Assembly: GCA_020635975.1 (NCBI GenBank)
Contig: JACJYT010000004.1
Span: 62,001-126,000, forward strand
Direction of reading: 5' to 3'
DNA: 64,000 bases
Origin: Chitinophagales bacterium
GTDB lineage: Bacteria > Bacteroidota > Bacteroidia > Chitinophagales > UBA8649
The notes below the pieces were generated by a model. It saw nothing but the letters and a program-made list of their open reading frames with translations. It was not told where the DNA came from and ran no database searches. Below, one piece after another: positions 7,668 to 17,314 of the stretch. Each line of letters begins with the position of its first letter. The stretch's first letter is position 1. The translations under genes and the position numbers were made by a program.

Positions 7668-7692
7668 CCCTCGTTAACCAAACATTTATAAC

Positions 7693-7926
7693 ATGTCAGA
7701 CATCAAAGAAAAAATTACAAAAATTATCGTTGACAAATTAGGCGTTGAAGAAGCAGAAGTAACTATGGAAGCAAGCTTCACGAACGACCTTGGAGCAGAT
7801 TCATTAGATACAGTAGAATTAATCATGGAGTTTGAGAAAGAATTTAATATTTCTATTCCTGATGAAAAAGCGGAAACTATTGCAACGGTAGGCGATGCAA
7901 TAAAATATTTAGAAGAAAACGCTTAA
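7693..7926 (+). CDS. acpP: Acyl carrier protein
   Basis: 77 residues, acidic, with the phosphopantetheine attachment site GADSLDTVE; Ser37 carries the prosthetic arm. It holds growing acyl chains as thioesters during fatty acid synthesis in the cytosol. It is the first gene of acpP-fabF-rnc, with 4 bases to fabF, so the two are almost certainly co-translated from the promoter at 7635-7667. Confidence 0.98.
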   Translation: MSDIKEKITKIIVDKLGVEEAEVTMEASFTNDLGADSLDTVELIMEFEKEFNISIPDEKAETIATVGDAIKYLEENA

Positions 7927-7930
7927 TCTT

Positions 7931-9184
7931 ATGATCGGGCTAAAAAGAGTAGTTGTTACAGGAATTGGAGCACTTACTCCTATTGGCAACAATCTAAACG
8001 ATTATTGGAACAATTTGGTAATGGGGGTCAGCGGTGCTGCTCCCATTACGTATTTTGATACCACCCAGTTCAAAACGAAATTTGCTTGCGAGCTTAAGAA
8101 TTTCGACATTGCAGAGCACCTGGATAGAAAGGAAATTAAAAGACTAGATCCTTTTTCTCAATACGCTCTAGTAGCTGCCCACGAGGCGATGCTAGATGCT
8201 GGATTGGTAGATAATGATAAAATCAATAAAGATAGATTTGGGGTTATTTGGAGTAGTGGCATAGGGGGCATCAATGTTTTTCAAGAAGAAATTGGTGGCT
8301 ACTATACCGGCAATGGCATTCCTCGCTTCAATCCTTTCTTTATTCCAAAAATGATTATTGATATTGCTCCAGGACATATATCCATGCGTTATGGGCTTCG
8401 CGGACCAAACTTTTCTGTAGTGTCGGCTTGTGCATCTTCTACTAATGGCATGATAGACGCTTATAATTACATTCGACTAGGTATGGCCGATTTGTTTGTT
8501 ACTGGAGGCTCAGAAGCCTCTATTTGTGAAGGCGGTATCGGTGGTTTTAATGCCATGAAAGCCCTTTCTGAAAACAATGAGGAATATGCTAGTGCATCTC
8601 GACCTTTCGACAAAACTAGAGATGGTTTTGTAATGGGAGAGGGTGGTGCAGGTTTAATTTTTGAAGAGTACGAACACGCTATTGCTAGAGGAGCAAAAAT
8701 ATATGCAGAAGTAATTGGTGGCGGAATGAGTGCCGATGCACATCACCTTACCGCGCCTCACCCTGAGGGCTTGGGTGCAAAAAGCGTAATGCTTAATGCG
8801 ATTCAAGACGCAGGCATTGCACCTAATGAAGTAGACTACATAAATGTTCACGGAACCTCCACTCCTTTAGGCGACATTTCTGAAACCTTAGCCATTAAAG
8901 AGGTTTTTGGAGAACACGCCTATAAACTTAATATCTCTTCAACAAAATCGATGACTGGCCACCTACTTGGAGCCACAGGAGCAGTAGAAGCCGTTGCTTG
9001 TATTATGGCCATTAAAAATGGTATTGTACCCCCAACGATTAACTTCAAGCATCCAGATGAAAATATTGATCAGAGCTTGAACTTGACTTTAAATACGGCT
9101 CAAAAAAGAGAGATTAATGTTGCCTTAAGTAACACTTTCGGTTTCGGAGGACATAACGCCTCTATCGTTTTCAAAAAAATATAA
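7931..9184 (+). CDS. fabF: 3-oxoacyl-ACP synthase II
   Basis: 417 residues, full length. It condenses malonyl-ACP with acyl-ACP in the chain-elongation step of fatty acid synthesis. The Cys-His-His triad is visible: Cys167 in SACASS, His307 in NVHGTSTPLGD and His344 in STKSMTGHLLGATGA. The GFGGHN loop closes the C-terminus. It sits between acpP and rnc in the conserved Bacteroidota order, with 4-base gaps on both sides. Confidence 0.98.
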   Translation: MIGLKRVVVTGIGALTPIGNNLNDYWNNLVMGVSGAAPITYFDTTQFKTKFACELKNFDIAEHLDRKEIKRLDPFSQYALVAAHEAMLDAGLVDNDKINKDRFGVIWSSGIGGINVFQEEIGGYYTGNGIPRFNPFFIPKMIIDIAPGHISMRYGLRGPNFSVVSACASSTNGMIDAYNYIRLGMADLFVTGGSEASICEGGIGGFNAMKALSENNEEYASASRPFDKTRDGFVMGEGGAGLIFEEYEHAIARGAKIYAEVIGGGMSADAHHLTAPHPEGLGAKSVMLNAIQDAGIAPNEVDYINVHGTSTPLGDISETLAIKEVFGEHAYKLNISSTKSMTGHLLGATGAVEAVACIMAIKNGIVPPTINFKHPDENIDQSLNLTLNTAQKREINVALSNTFGFGGHNASIVFKKI

Positions 9185-9188
9185 GTCT

Positions 9189-9899
9189 TTGAATTTCTGG
9201 AAGAAAATATTAGGGTTTTTATCTGAAAAAGACAAAGACCCTTTTTTAGTTTATCTGGAAAGCACACTGTCTATAGAAGCCAAAAATCTAGGCTTGTATC
9301 GCCTTGCATTTCAACACAAATCTAAACACAAAGAAAACAACGAGCGCTTAGAGTTTTTAGGCGATAGCGTTTTAGATGCCGTTGTAAGTGAAATTATTTA
9401 CAAGCACTTTCCTTTAAAGGATGAGGGAGAGCTATCTAAGCTTCGTTCTAAAATGGTTAGTAGAAGCATGTTGAATGCTTTGGCAAATAAATTGAATTTA
9501 TTGGAACACTTGAGCTACCGAGAAAGCAGCTCTAATTCGGGCATACAAAATATTGAAGGCAATACTTTAGAAGCCTTAATTGGTGCCATTTATTTAGACC
9601 AGGGCTACCAAGGCTGTAAAACTTTCATTCAGACCAAGCTCTTAGAACCCAATGTAGATTGGCGAGCCATAGAAAATGAAATTGTCGACTACAAGAGTTT
9701 GCTTTATACCCACTTTCAAAAAGAAGCGAAGACGATAAGTTTTAGCTTGTTGCAAGAAAACCTAGAGAACCCTGAAAAGCGATTTTGTATGGGACTAGAG
9801 CTAGACGGAAAGATACTTGCCCAGGCTTGCGGAAAAAGCAAGAAATTAGCAGAGCAAAAAGCCGCACAAATCTATTTGGAGAAGAATCATTTGCTCTAG
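9189..9899 (+). CDS. rnc: Ribonuclease III
   Basis: 236 residues from a TTG start 4 bases after the fabF stop. It cuts double-stranded RNA, maturing rRNA precursors and some mRNAs. The catalytic signature NERLEFLGDSVLDAVV occupies residues 51-66, and the second acidic cluster is in NTLEALIGAIYLDQG. The C-terminal double-stranded RNA-binding domain (about 165-235) is marked by KSLLYTHFQK and AEQKAAQIYLE. The non-ATG start is supported by the tight spacing and the absence of a nearby ATG. Confidence 0.96.
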   Translation: MNFWKKILGFLSEKDKDPFLVYLESTLSIEAKNLGLYRLAFQHKSKHKENNERLEFLGDSVLDAVVSEIIYKHFPLKDEGELSKLRSKMVSRSMLNALANKLNLLEHLSYRESSSNSGIQNIEGNTLEALIGAIYLDQGYQGCKTFIQTKLLEPNVDWRAIENEIVDYKSLLYTHFQKEAKTISFSLLQENLENPEKRFCMGLELDGKILAQACGKSKKLAEQKAAQIYLEKNHLL

Positions 9900-9922
9900 T
9901 TAGAAGATGGCTGCCAAAGAGA

Positions 9923-11518
9923 CTAACTTAATTTCAAAATCAACAAAGCATAAGGATCTAGTTCATTTAAACTGGTTTCGTGTAAAGGAAAGATTTGCTC
10001 CCCACTAAAACCAAGCTTGGTCAATTTTTTAGCAGAAAAATTCAAGGCAACCAAAATTCTTTCCCCTTCAAAACTGCGCTCAAAAAGCAGCAAATGTTCT
10101 GGGTAACTGTGATTTAATACTTGTACGTTGCCATAAGTTAAGGCCTTATATTTCTTGCGTAAAGCCAATAAGTTCTTACATAAATTTAGAAGAGAATCTT
10201 CTTGCTTTGCACTCCTTGCAACATTATAAGTTTCATAATTGGGATGAACTGGCAACCAAGTATTCTCTGCAGCAGAAAAACCAGCGTTTTTTTCAGATGA
10301 CCATTGCATGGGCGTTCTTAGATCGTCTCGATTGATGGTTTCATCAAAGCATTCTGTCATCCAACGTTTTAGCCATTTATTCTTGTGCGGAATCGGGTCG
10401 AGAGCGCTGCTATAGGGCAAACTCAAATCTTCCATACCCAATTCTTCGCCATAATATAAACAAGGCACCCCTCTTACGCATAGCTGAAAACTTAACAAGA
10501 GTTTCATTTTATCTTGCTTTCCTTTCAAACGAGTTGCGCTTCTTCTTCTATCGTGGTTGCTAAAAACATAAACTGGCGTATAGGGCTTTGGGAAATTGCT
10601 TTCTGTTTCTTGCAAGAGTTTTCTAAAATAACTTGCCTTAAACTTGAAACGTAGCATTTCGAAATTAAAAACTAGACCTAAGCCATCGTTTTCTATATCT
10701 CCTAAAAAGCGTCTTATGGTAGGAACAGAACCTATCACTTCGCCAAGTAAAAGTTTATCGCCAAACTCATTACATAGTTGCCGTAACTCTTTGGCAAGAG
10801 CGACCGTCTCTTCTTGATTCAAATTATATATTGGCTTTTGAAAAAAGCCGAAGGGGTTGTCTTCCGAAGGAAAAACTTGCCAAGAACTAGGATTACTTCT
10901 AAGCTCCTTATCTTTAAAAATCACATTAAAAATATCTAAACGAAAGCCATCTACTCCCTTTTCTAACCAGTAACGAACCATAGAAAAAATAGCATGCTTT
11001 AAAGCGGGATTGCGGTAATTCAAATCGGCTTGAAAATCTAAAAAACTAGCTAGATAATATTCCCCTCTAGCTTCGCAATATTGCCAAGCACTGCCACCGG
11101 TCATACTTCTCCAATTATTGGGTTTCTTTGTCCATATATACCAATCTGCTTTGTCATTAGTTGTTGAACTCGAAGATTCTAAGAACCAAGGATGTTGTAT
11201 AGAGCTATGGTTGAGTACCAGATCGAAAATAATTTTCATTTCTCGAGCGTGAATTTCCCTAATCAAACTCTCTACATCCGATAAGTTACCATATTCCGAA
11301 CTTATACTGTAGTAATCGCTAATGTCGTAACCAAAATCTTGTTGGGGGGAACTAAAAAAAGGGGAGCACCAAATCGTCTCAACGCCAAGTTCTTGAAGAT
11401 AATCCAGCTTTTGAATCAAGCCCTTTAAATCGCCAATTCCGTCGCTATTACTATCGTAAAACGATCTAGGATAAACTTGATAGATTGTGGTGTTTTGCCA
11501 CCAACTTGTATTTTGCAT
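9923..11518 (-). CDS. GH13 alpha-glucosidase / oligo-1,6-glucosidase
   Basis: 531 residues, typical of the oligo-1,6-glucosidase / trehalulose-type branch of GH13. It opens with WWQNTTIYQVYPRSF and the calcium-like loop DSNSDGIGD. Catalytic residues are Asp195 in DGFRLDIFN (nucleophile), Glu260 in LLGEV (acid/base) and Asp323 in SNHDRRR (transition-state stabiliser). A beta-rich C-domain ends the protein. There is no signal peptide, so it acts on imported oligosaccharides in the cytosol. It is convergent with rnc and followed upstream by an acyl-CoA dehydrogenase on the same strand. Exact specificity (isomaltose, maltose or sucrose) cannot be read from sequence. Confidence 0.92.
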   Translation of the reverse strand: MQNTSWWQNTTIYQVYPRSFYDSNSDGIGDLKGLIQKLDYLQELGVETIWCSPFFSSPQQDFGYDISDYYSISSEYGNLSDVESLIREIHAREMKIIFDLVLNHSSIQHPWFLESSSSTTNDKADWYIWTKKPNNWRSMTGGSAWQYCEARGEYYLASFLDFQADLNYRNPALKHAIFSMVRYWLEKGVDGFRLDIFNVIFKDKELRSNPSSWQVFPSEDNPFGFFQKPIYNLNQEETVALAKELRQLCNEFGDKLLLGEVIGSVPTIRRFLGDIENDGLGLVFNFEMLRFKFKASYFRKLLQETESNFPKPYTPVYVFSNHDRRRSATRLKGKQDKMKLLLSFQLCVRGVPCLYYGEELGMEDLSLPYSSALDPIPHKNKWLKRWMTECFDETINRDDLRTPMQWSSEKNAGFSAAENTWLPVHPNYETYNVARSAKQEDSLLNLCKNLLALRKKYKALTYGNVQVLNHSYPEHLLLFERSFEGERILVALNFSAKKLTKLGFSGEQIFPLHETSLNELDPYALLILKLS

Positions 11519-11543
11519 TTCGCTAATTCAATGAAAAAAGCTT

Positions 11544-12698
11544 TTATTTTCCTAGTACACTTCTCGCTATCAATTCTTTCATAATTTCATTAGTACCCGC
11601 ATAAATTCTTTGCACGCGACTATCTGCCCAAGCTCTTGCTATATCGTATTCCCAAATATAACCGTAACCGCCATGTAGCTGTAAACCTTCTTCAGCAACT
11701 TTGTATTGTAAGTCGGTTAACCAATACTTCGCCATAGAAGCTGTAGCTTGGTCTAGTTTTTTATCGTTGTGTAACTCTACACATCTATCTAAGAAAACTC
11801 TACCCACTTGAACCTCTGTAGCCAGCTCAGCAATTTTAAAACGAGTATTTTGAAACTTATCTACTGTAGTGCCAAAGGCGCTTCTTTCTTTTACATATTG
11901 TACCGTTTTTTGCAAGGCATTTTCTGCCTGAGCGATAGCACCAATAGCTACCACCAATCGCTCTTGCGCCAATTCCGTCATTAAGTATTTAAAGCCATTA
12001 CCCTCTTCTCCAAGCAGGTTTTCTTTTGGAACCTTCACGTTTTCAAAAAACAATTCGCAAGTATCTTGGGCGTGCAAACCTACTTTTTCAAAAGGCTTTC
12101 CTTTGCTAAAACCTTCTGCATTTGCATCTACATAAAACAAGCTAATTCCTTTAGCTCCTTTTGTCGGATCTGTTTTCGCTGCTACTACCACCCCTCCGCA
12201 CAGATAGCCATTGGTAATAAAAGTTTTACTTCCGTTCAATAAGTAATAATCGCCTTTATTCTCTGCAGTGCTACGCATGCCTTGTAAATCGCTACCAGCT
12301 CCGGGTTCTGTCATGGCAATAGCCAGAATATTTTCTCCACTTACGCAACCAGGAACAATTTTTTCGAGCAAAGCCTCCGTTCCATAATGAAGGATATAAG
12401 GGAAAACGATATCGTTATGTAAGGGGTAGCCAACCGCAGGACCAGCACAACCCGTTAAACCCAACTCCTCGGTTAAGATGGTATTATATCTAAAATCGTG
12501 TATATCCAAACCACCAAATCGCTCTGGAGCTTGCATGCAAAGAAAACCTGCCTCGCCTAGTTTTAACCAAGACTCTCGACTAACCATTTGGTCCTTTTCC
12601 CATTGCGCATTAAAGGGACTAATTTCCTTAGCTAAAAAATCTCTAACACTTTGTCTAAAAATTTCATGCTCTTCGGTATAAACTGTTCTTTCTATCAT
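11544..12698 (-). CDS. Acyl-CoA dehydrogenase
   Basis: 384 residues from the ATG at 12698. The frame extends 15 codons further upstream to 12743, but MIERTVYTEEHEIFRQSVRDF is the normal family N-terminus. It oxidises acyl-CoA to trans-2-enoyl-CoA with FAD in fatty acid or branched-chain amino acid breakdown. Signatures are AMTEPGAGSDLQGM (FAD/substrate binding) and QLHGGYGYIWEYDIARAWADSRVQRIYAGTNEI, where the glycine-rich stretch and the Glu of GTNEIM (family catalytic base region) are visible. The chain length it prefers is unknown. It stands apart from other beta-oxidation genes. Confidence 0.94.
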   Translation of the reverse strand: MIERTVYTEEHEIFRQSVRDFLAKEISPFNAQWEKDQMVSRESWLKLGEAGFLCMQAPERFGGLDIHDFRYNTILTEELGLTGCAGPAVGYPLHNDIVFPYILHYGTEALLEKIVPGCVSGENILAIAMTEPGAGSDLQGMRSTAENKGDYYLLNGSKTFITNGYLCGGVVVAAKTDPTKGAKGISLFYVDANAEGFSKGKPFEKVGLHAQDTCELFFENVKVPKENLLGEEGNGFKYLMTELAQERLVVAIGAIAQAENALQKTVQYVKERSAFGTTVDKFQNTRFKIAELATEVQVGRVFLDRCVELHNDKKLDQATASMAKYWLTDLQYKVAEEGLQLHGGYGYIWEYDIARAWADSRVQRIYAGTNEIMKELIARSVLGK

Positions 12699-12839
12699 TG
12701 TACAAAAATAAGGAAAGGAAGCGAAAAAATGGAATACGACCAAGTCTTCCTTTCGAAAGTCATAAAAGGCACTTTTTCAAGGAAATACCAAAAACTTCAC
12801 TTCTAATTTCCTAACTTTATCTCAACCGAAACCATTTAG

Positions 12840-14477
12840 ATGAAAACAAAACTACTCAGCATCCTTTTTGCTTCCCTCTTATATACCAATGGATTTAGCC
12901 AATGCTCTGAAAGCGATGAATATAAAGTTCTACTTATTGGCGATAGTTGGGCCTTCTTTATGGGTGTGGATGGCACCTTCAATACCGTGTTTGAAAAATG
13001 GGGGCATTCCAATTATAAATATTTTACTAACCCCGTTGTTGCCGAAAATGGTGCAAGAACTACCGACTTCCTAGAAACATCTAAGCAAAACGAAATTGCA
13101 AGTCTCTTACAAAGCTACCCCAGTATAGAAGTGGTTCATTTAAGCATAGGAGGAAACGACGTGTTGGGGCAATGGGATGTGGGTTTCACCCCAGCAGAAC
13201 TGCAAGATTTAACCGATGAAGTATACTATCAGGTACTAGAAATCTTTGATTTTATTAAGGCTGCACGACCAGGTATTAAAATAGTTTTTAGTGGCTATTG
13301 CTATCCTAATTTTGAAGAAGTGATTGAAAGCGTCGACCCGCTTCAAAATATACATCCGTTTTACGGAACTTGGTCTGGAATGGGTTTTCCTAACTTTCTA
13401 CAAATCAACACCATCCTGAATGATTTTTCTCAGGAAATGGAAGACTATGCTGCTACAGACCCACAGGTAGAATTTATTAAAGCCACTGGTTTAATGCAAT
13501 ATACCTTCGGGCAGAACGACCCCCTGGGTGTTGCTCCTGGTGGAACTTATCCTCCTTTTAGCTTAAGCCTACCTTATGGCGACCCCAACTATCCTTCTCC
13601 AAAAAACTCAATGAGAGATTATGCGGTTACCAAAGATTGTTTTCATCTCTCTCCTAAGGGTTATCGCGATTTAATTTCATATCAAACCCAAAAGTTTTAT
13701 CACAAATTTTTAATGAAAGATCAATATCTTCTTAGCACAGAAAAAGAAGGCGGAATATCTAATTCAAACTCCACTTCTAACCAGCTTTTAGTAGGTTCTA
13801 ATGCGAATGAAGAGTTTGCCGCAATTTTGGATTTTAATACAGAAAACATGTATTACGAAGGATTAGAAAAAGCGGAGATTTTTCTTCAAATTCAAGAGAT
13901 AAGTGGAGTAAATCCTCTAAATAGTGCTTTGGAACTCAGTATTAAATCTGGAAATATAGGCTCTAGTGCTTATCCAGAAAATTCGGATTGGACAGCAAGT
14001 GTAGATCTGAGCGAAACCACTTGTCTTTTTGGCAACAAAAACGATGTAGGCAATTGGATTCGTATAGAACTTCCCACTTCCTTTTTTAGTCATATAAGTA
14101 GCTCAACGAATACTCAAATTTTAATTAAATCTACCAACAGCGCAGAAGGACTTGTTCGCTTTAGTGCTTCCTCCGACCCAGAATTTGCGCCCGTACTCAA
14201 TTTAAAATATGATGATGGCTATGTTGGGATAAGAAGTATAGAAGAAATTTCTTTGGTACAAATTTATCCCAATCCAGCCAAAAATACTTTAAATATTTTC
14301 TCTCCAGAAGCGAGTATACAAGCTCTAGAAATTTATAATGCCCTTGGTGCTCTTTGCTTGAAAAGCACTTTGCTCGAACAAAACCGCATAGATATTGCTA
14401 ATCTAGCTAATGGATTTTATCAAATTGTAGTTCAAACGGATAAAGGAAGGGTTAGCAAGTCTTTTGTTAAAGACTAA
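12840..14477 (+). CDS. Secreted SGNH/GDSL hydrolase with T9SS sorting domain
   Basis: 545 residues with a signal peptide (1-20, ending GFSQ). The SGNH fold has its block I serine in GDSW (Ser36), block III GGND at 104-107 and block V Asp266-x-x-His269 in DCFHLSPKGY. This points to an esterase or lipase-like hydrolase of unknown substrate. A beta-sandwich linker follows (about 305-455). The last 75 residues are a T9SS type A sorting domain (IYPNPAKNTLNIFS...LANGFYQIVVQTDKG). The protein is therefore exported across both membranes and released or anchored at the cell surface. Confidence 0.85.
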   Translation: MKTKLLSILFASLLYTNGFSQCSESDEYKVLLIGDSWAFFMGVDGTFNTVFEKWGHSNYKYFTNPVVAENGARTTDFLETSKQNEIASLLQSYPSIEVVHLSIGGNDVLGQWDVGFTPAELQDLTDEVYYQVLEIFDFIKAARPGIKIVFSGYCYPNFEEVIESVDPLQNIHPFYGTWSGMGFPNFLQINTILNDFSQEMEDYAATDPQVEFIKATGLMQYTFGQNDPLGVAPGGTYPPFSLSLPYGDPNYPSPKNSMRDYAVTKDCFHLSPKGYRDLISYQTQKFYHKFLMKDQYLLSTEKEGGISNSNSTSNQLLVGSNANEEFAAILDFNTENMYYEGLEKAEIFLQIQEISGVNPLNSALELSIKSGNIGSSAYPENSDWTASVDLSETTCLFGNKNDVGNWIRIELPTSFFSHISSSTNTQILIKSTNSAEGLVRFSASSDPEFAPVLNLKYDDGYVGIRSIEEISLVQIYPNPAKNTLNIFSPEASIQALEIYNALGALCLKSTLLEQNRIDIANLANGFYQIVVQTDKGRVSKSFVKD

Positions 14478-14488
14478 GCTTGAATTAA

Positions 14489-14574
14489 GTGCCCGGAACA
14501 AGATTCGAACTTGCACGGCATTGCTGCCACCACCCCCTCAAGATGGCGAGTCTACCAATTTCTCCACCCGGGCA
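14489..14574 (-). tRNA. tRNA-Leu (anticodon GAG)
   Basis: 86 nt on the minus strand, starting TGCCCGGG and ending in the complementary CCGGGCA plus discriminator C. The anticodon stem CCATC/GGTGG encloses a 7-nt loop TTGAGGG with anticodon GAG, and a long variable arm typical of Leu tRNAs follows. The T-arm shows GTTCGAATC. CCA is not encoded. Confidence 0.95.
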
Positions 14575-14584
14575 TTAAGAGCTG

Positions 14585-14592
14585 CAAAGTTA
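14585..14592 (-). promoter_or_regulatory. Candidate -7 element for tRNA-Leu
   Basis: Reads TAACTTTG on the minus strand, an exact TAnnTTTG match, 10 bases ahead of the mature tRNA 5' end. No clear -33 TTG was found at the usual distance. Confidence 0.5.
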
Positions 14593-14633
14593 GAAGCTTT
14601 TAATTAATTTGCTAGTTAAAATTTAGATAAGTC

Positions 14634-17222
14634 CTAGTTCAAGAAGGCAGCCAAAACTACTTTTTCTTTAAGTCGTTGCACTTTACCCTGCAAATCGAAA
14701 ATATCAAAGACAACTAAGTAAATTCCGACATCCGCTTTCTCTAAGTTGTTATTTACACCATCCCAACGCCAAGTGTTTTCCCTTCCCAAGCTGTGGTGCT
14801 GAGCTATTAATTTTACCTCTCTTCCCATTAAATCATAAATAGCCACATTGGCAAAAAGTCCTTCTTTATCTGCATCATAACGCAAAAGGCAATAATCTTG
14901 GTAACCGTCATCATTCGGACTAAAAACTTCCGGCTCAATTTGCAAATTAGTACCCGCTTCGCCCATAAAACTTTGTGAGTTCATACTAGTAGGTGTGGCA
15001 TAACCATAGACCTTTGCCGCCGAATGCCACGTGCTTGCTTCGGTGCTTGGCAAGAAAGGACTTAATCTCTCTAAAGAGACGCCATCTTTTAGATCCAAGA
15101 GCTCTAGGTGCCAAGAACTTTTATATTCGAAAGAATCCAATGTAATCCCTCCAGCACTTTTTAAGCAAATGATACCCACATTATCGTCATAATTAGGAAT
15201 AGAAGCCTCCACCAAGTTTTCTGGATGGGCCACGATATAATTTTCGTAAATATTAGCACTGTCCTCACTCAACACCAAGTATTCTTGTGGACCAATAGTA
15301 ATGGCTTTTAGTAACACTTCATCTAAAATCGTTTCTGGCTCTAAGGGGTCGTATTCCAAAATTCGAAAACCCTCCAAATTAATATATTTTGAACTTGTGT
15401 TATAAAGCTCAATAAAATCTGAGCCCCCACTAAGTGGATTAAACAACAATTCGTTAATAAGCAAATCCGCCGAATTGGGCTCCTCATAACGATAAAAACG
15501 AATACTAAAATCATCCATACTATTCCCATAGCAATCCATCAAATTGTTAAAGGAAATACTATACTCTGTACTGTATAAAAAAGGCTCTTGCACCAAGAGA
15601 TACATTTCGTTGGTAGATGGTAAATTAAAAGCTTGCTCTACGGGATTGTATGTTGTACCATTTTCCGTGCTATAGTAAACACTAATATTACTTTGCTGAA
15701 TAAAGGGAATTTCCTCTCTAAAGTAAATTACCAAAGTGGTATCCATCTCCAAGAAAAAGCTATCCACTTGGACGGTGCTTTGCGGAAAGGCAAATCCTTC
15801 GATACTATTGCTTGTCCCCGGACTAGCTCCTAAGGCAGCAATAGCAGGATACCAATGATAAAAGTTTGAACAAAGATCTGCCTCCAATCTTCGTTCAAAA
15901 CTATAACCGCCATCTTTCTTTTGGTTTCCGTTCGTATCTTCTAAATTTCTATACCAAGAACTTTTATAACTTAAACTATCTACAATGTTGCCATAAGCAT
16001 TAAAAAGAACTAAGGCATCGCCTGCATTGTTCAAAGAAGGGAAATTTGGAATGCCTTTGGCCCTCCCAAAAGTAGAGTACTCGCTTTCAGCTGTAGTTTT
16101 GCAAAGAATAATGTAAGCTCCCGAAACCAATCCAAAAGCAGGTAGATTAATGGTATCGCCACTATCTGCTAGTTTCCAATTTTCGAGATAGATGCTGTCT
16201 GTGCTTGAATTATACAATTCTAAAAATTCATAATTTGGCATGCCAAAGCTCGGACTTTCATCCGCATAGATTTCACTGAAGAGTATGCTTCCATAAGGAT
16301 AATTATCCTCAATAGTAAATTGAAGCGTAGTATCTAGGGCATTCTGATAGAAATCGGTAACCGTAAAGTTTAAACTTTGGATGCCTGTACCAAACTGTAA
16401 TGGAAAATGTAAAAGGAGTTCATTCTGGTTACATTCCACTAGAGAAGGATTTAAGCCATCTAAACTATAATGAATAGGATTTTGAGCAAATAGGCTGTCT
16501 AAATTTTCATCAAAGAATAAAGCGAGCTGATTCAAGTTTACAAGATAGAAGGAATCTAACTGAGGTGGATAGCTATCTACATATTCGGTGCTGCTTACAG
16601 AAAAATTATCTAGCCAAAACTTATCGGATCGGGTAGCGGTATAATCGCACAAAATTCCAAAATATGAGGAATATAAAAATTCATTATCAAAAGCTTGTCC
16701 CATGCTTTGATACGTGTTTTGCGCCGCGCTACTATCTGCAAAAAGTTCAAAGTTGCCTAAGGCATCCCTTTCTACCTTCAGTTTAAGAGCTACGCTAGAA
16801 CTGTTGGTCCAAGCATCCTCTCCGTCTATCAATTCAATTTCTTGCGTGCCTTTTTTCTTATACAAACTAATTTCATCGCTAGTATTTCCAATCATTACAA
16901 AATAACCCTGAGTAGTAGATTTCAAATTAGCACTATCGCTACATAAATAAACCATAAGCTTATTGCTACTAGAGGGATTAAAATCTAAGCGAATAGAAAA
17001 TTCCCAGCTTCCTCCCACAGCTCCAGAAGAAGGAACAGCTAAGTAGGACTCGCTAGTATTAGCAGGTGCATTTAGGTGAAGCATTCCATTCAAAACCTCA
17101 AAACTATCTACATCTCCCAACCAACTAGGATTAGAAAGAAAGTCTCCATCCGAAAAATCATCATTCCACTGCGAGAAGAGAACTAAGGGCAGGAACATAA
17201 GCAATACAAGTAGCGCTTTCAT
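14634..17222 (-). CDS. Secreted lamin-tail-domain protein with FlgD/CHU_C-like C-terminus
   Basis: 862 residues with a signal peptide (1-17, LLMFLPLVLFSQ). Residues about 20-205 form a beta-sandwich resembling a LamG/concanavalin-like fold. Two lamin-tail domains follow: about 310-420 (ILFSEIYADES...YEFLELYNSSTDSIYLENWKL) and about 590-700 (LLINELLFNP...DFIELYNTSSKYINLEGF). Ig-like stretches lie between them. The C-terminus (about 770-862) starts EVFSPNDDGYQDY and ends in a FlgD-like Ig fold (IYDLMGREV...WRWDGVNNN). That is the form used by many T9SS substrates of the gliding-motility-associated type. The protein is probably surface-exposed; its biological role is unknown. Confidence 0.8.
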   Translation of the reverse strand: MKALLVLLMFLPLVLFSQWNDDFSDGDFLSNPSWLGDVDSFEVLNGMLHLNAPANTSESYLAVPSSGAVGGSWEFSIRLDFNPSSSNKLMVYLCSDSANLKSTTQGYFVMIGNTSDEISLYKKKGTQEIELIDGEDAWTNSSSVALKLKVERDALGNFELFADSSAAQNTYQSMGQAFDNEFLYSSYFGILCDYTATRSDKFWLDNFSVSSTEYVDSYPPQLDSFYLVNLNQLALFFDENLDSLFAQNPIHYSLDGLNPSLVECNQNELLLHFPLQFGTGIQSLNFTVTDFYQNALDTTLQFTIEDNYPYGSILFSEIYADESPSFGMPNYEFLELYNSSTDSIYLENWKLADSGDTINLPAFGLVSGAYIILCKTTAESEYSTFGRAKGIPNFPSLNNAGDALVLFNAYGNIVDSLSYKSSWYRNLEDTNGNQKKDGGYSFERRLEADLCSNFYHWYPAIAALGASPGTSNSIEGFAFPQSTVQVDSFFLEMDTTLVIYFREEIPFIQQSNISVYYSTENGTTYNPVEQAFNLPSTNEMYLLVQEPFLYSTEYSISFNNLMDCYGNSMDDFSIRFYRYEEPNSADLLINELLFNPLSGGSDFIELYNTSSKYINLEGFRILEYDPLEPETILDEVLLKAITIGPQEYLVLSEDSANIYENYIVAHPENLVEASIPNYDDNVGIICLKSAGGITLDSFEYKSSWHLELLDLKDGVSLERLSPFLPSTEASTWHSAAKVYGYATPTSMNSQSFMGEAGTNLQIEPEVFSPNDDGYQDYCLLRYDADKEGLFANVAIYDLMGREVKLIAQHHSLGRENTWRWDGVNNNLEKADVGIYLVVFDIFDLQGKVQRLKEKVVLAAFLN

Positions 17223-17288
17223 GTCTCAAAGCTAAAATCCAGCCAATATCTTTAGAGGTTCAATTAGTAGAATTCCAGTTTTAGTGCT

Positions 17289-17296
17289 TAATTTTG
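17289..17296 (+). promoter_or_regulatory. Candidate -7 element for asd
   Basis: TAATTTTG fits TAnnTTTG, 18 bases ahead of the asd ATG. No clear -33 TTG was seen. Confidence 0.4.
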
Positions 17297-17314
17297 CGCT
17301 TCTAAAAAGTAAAC

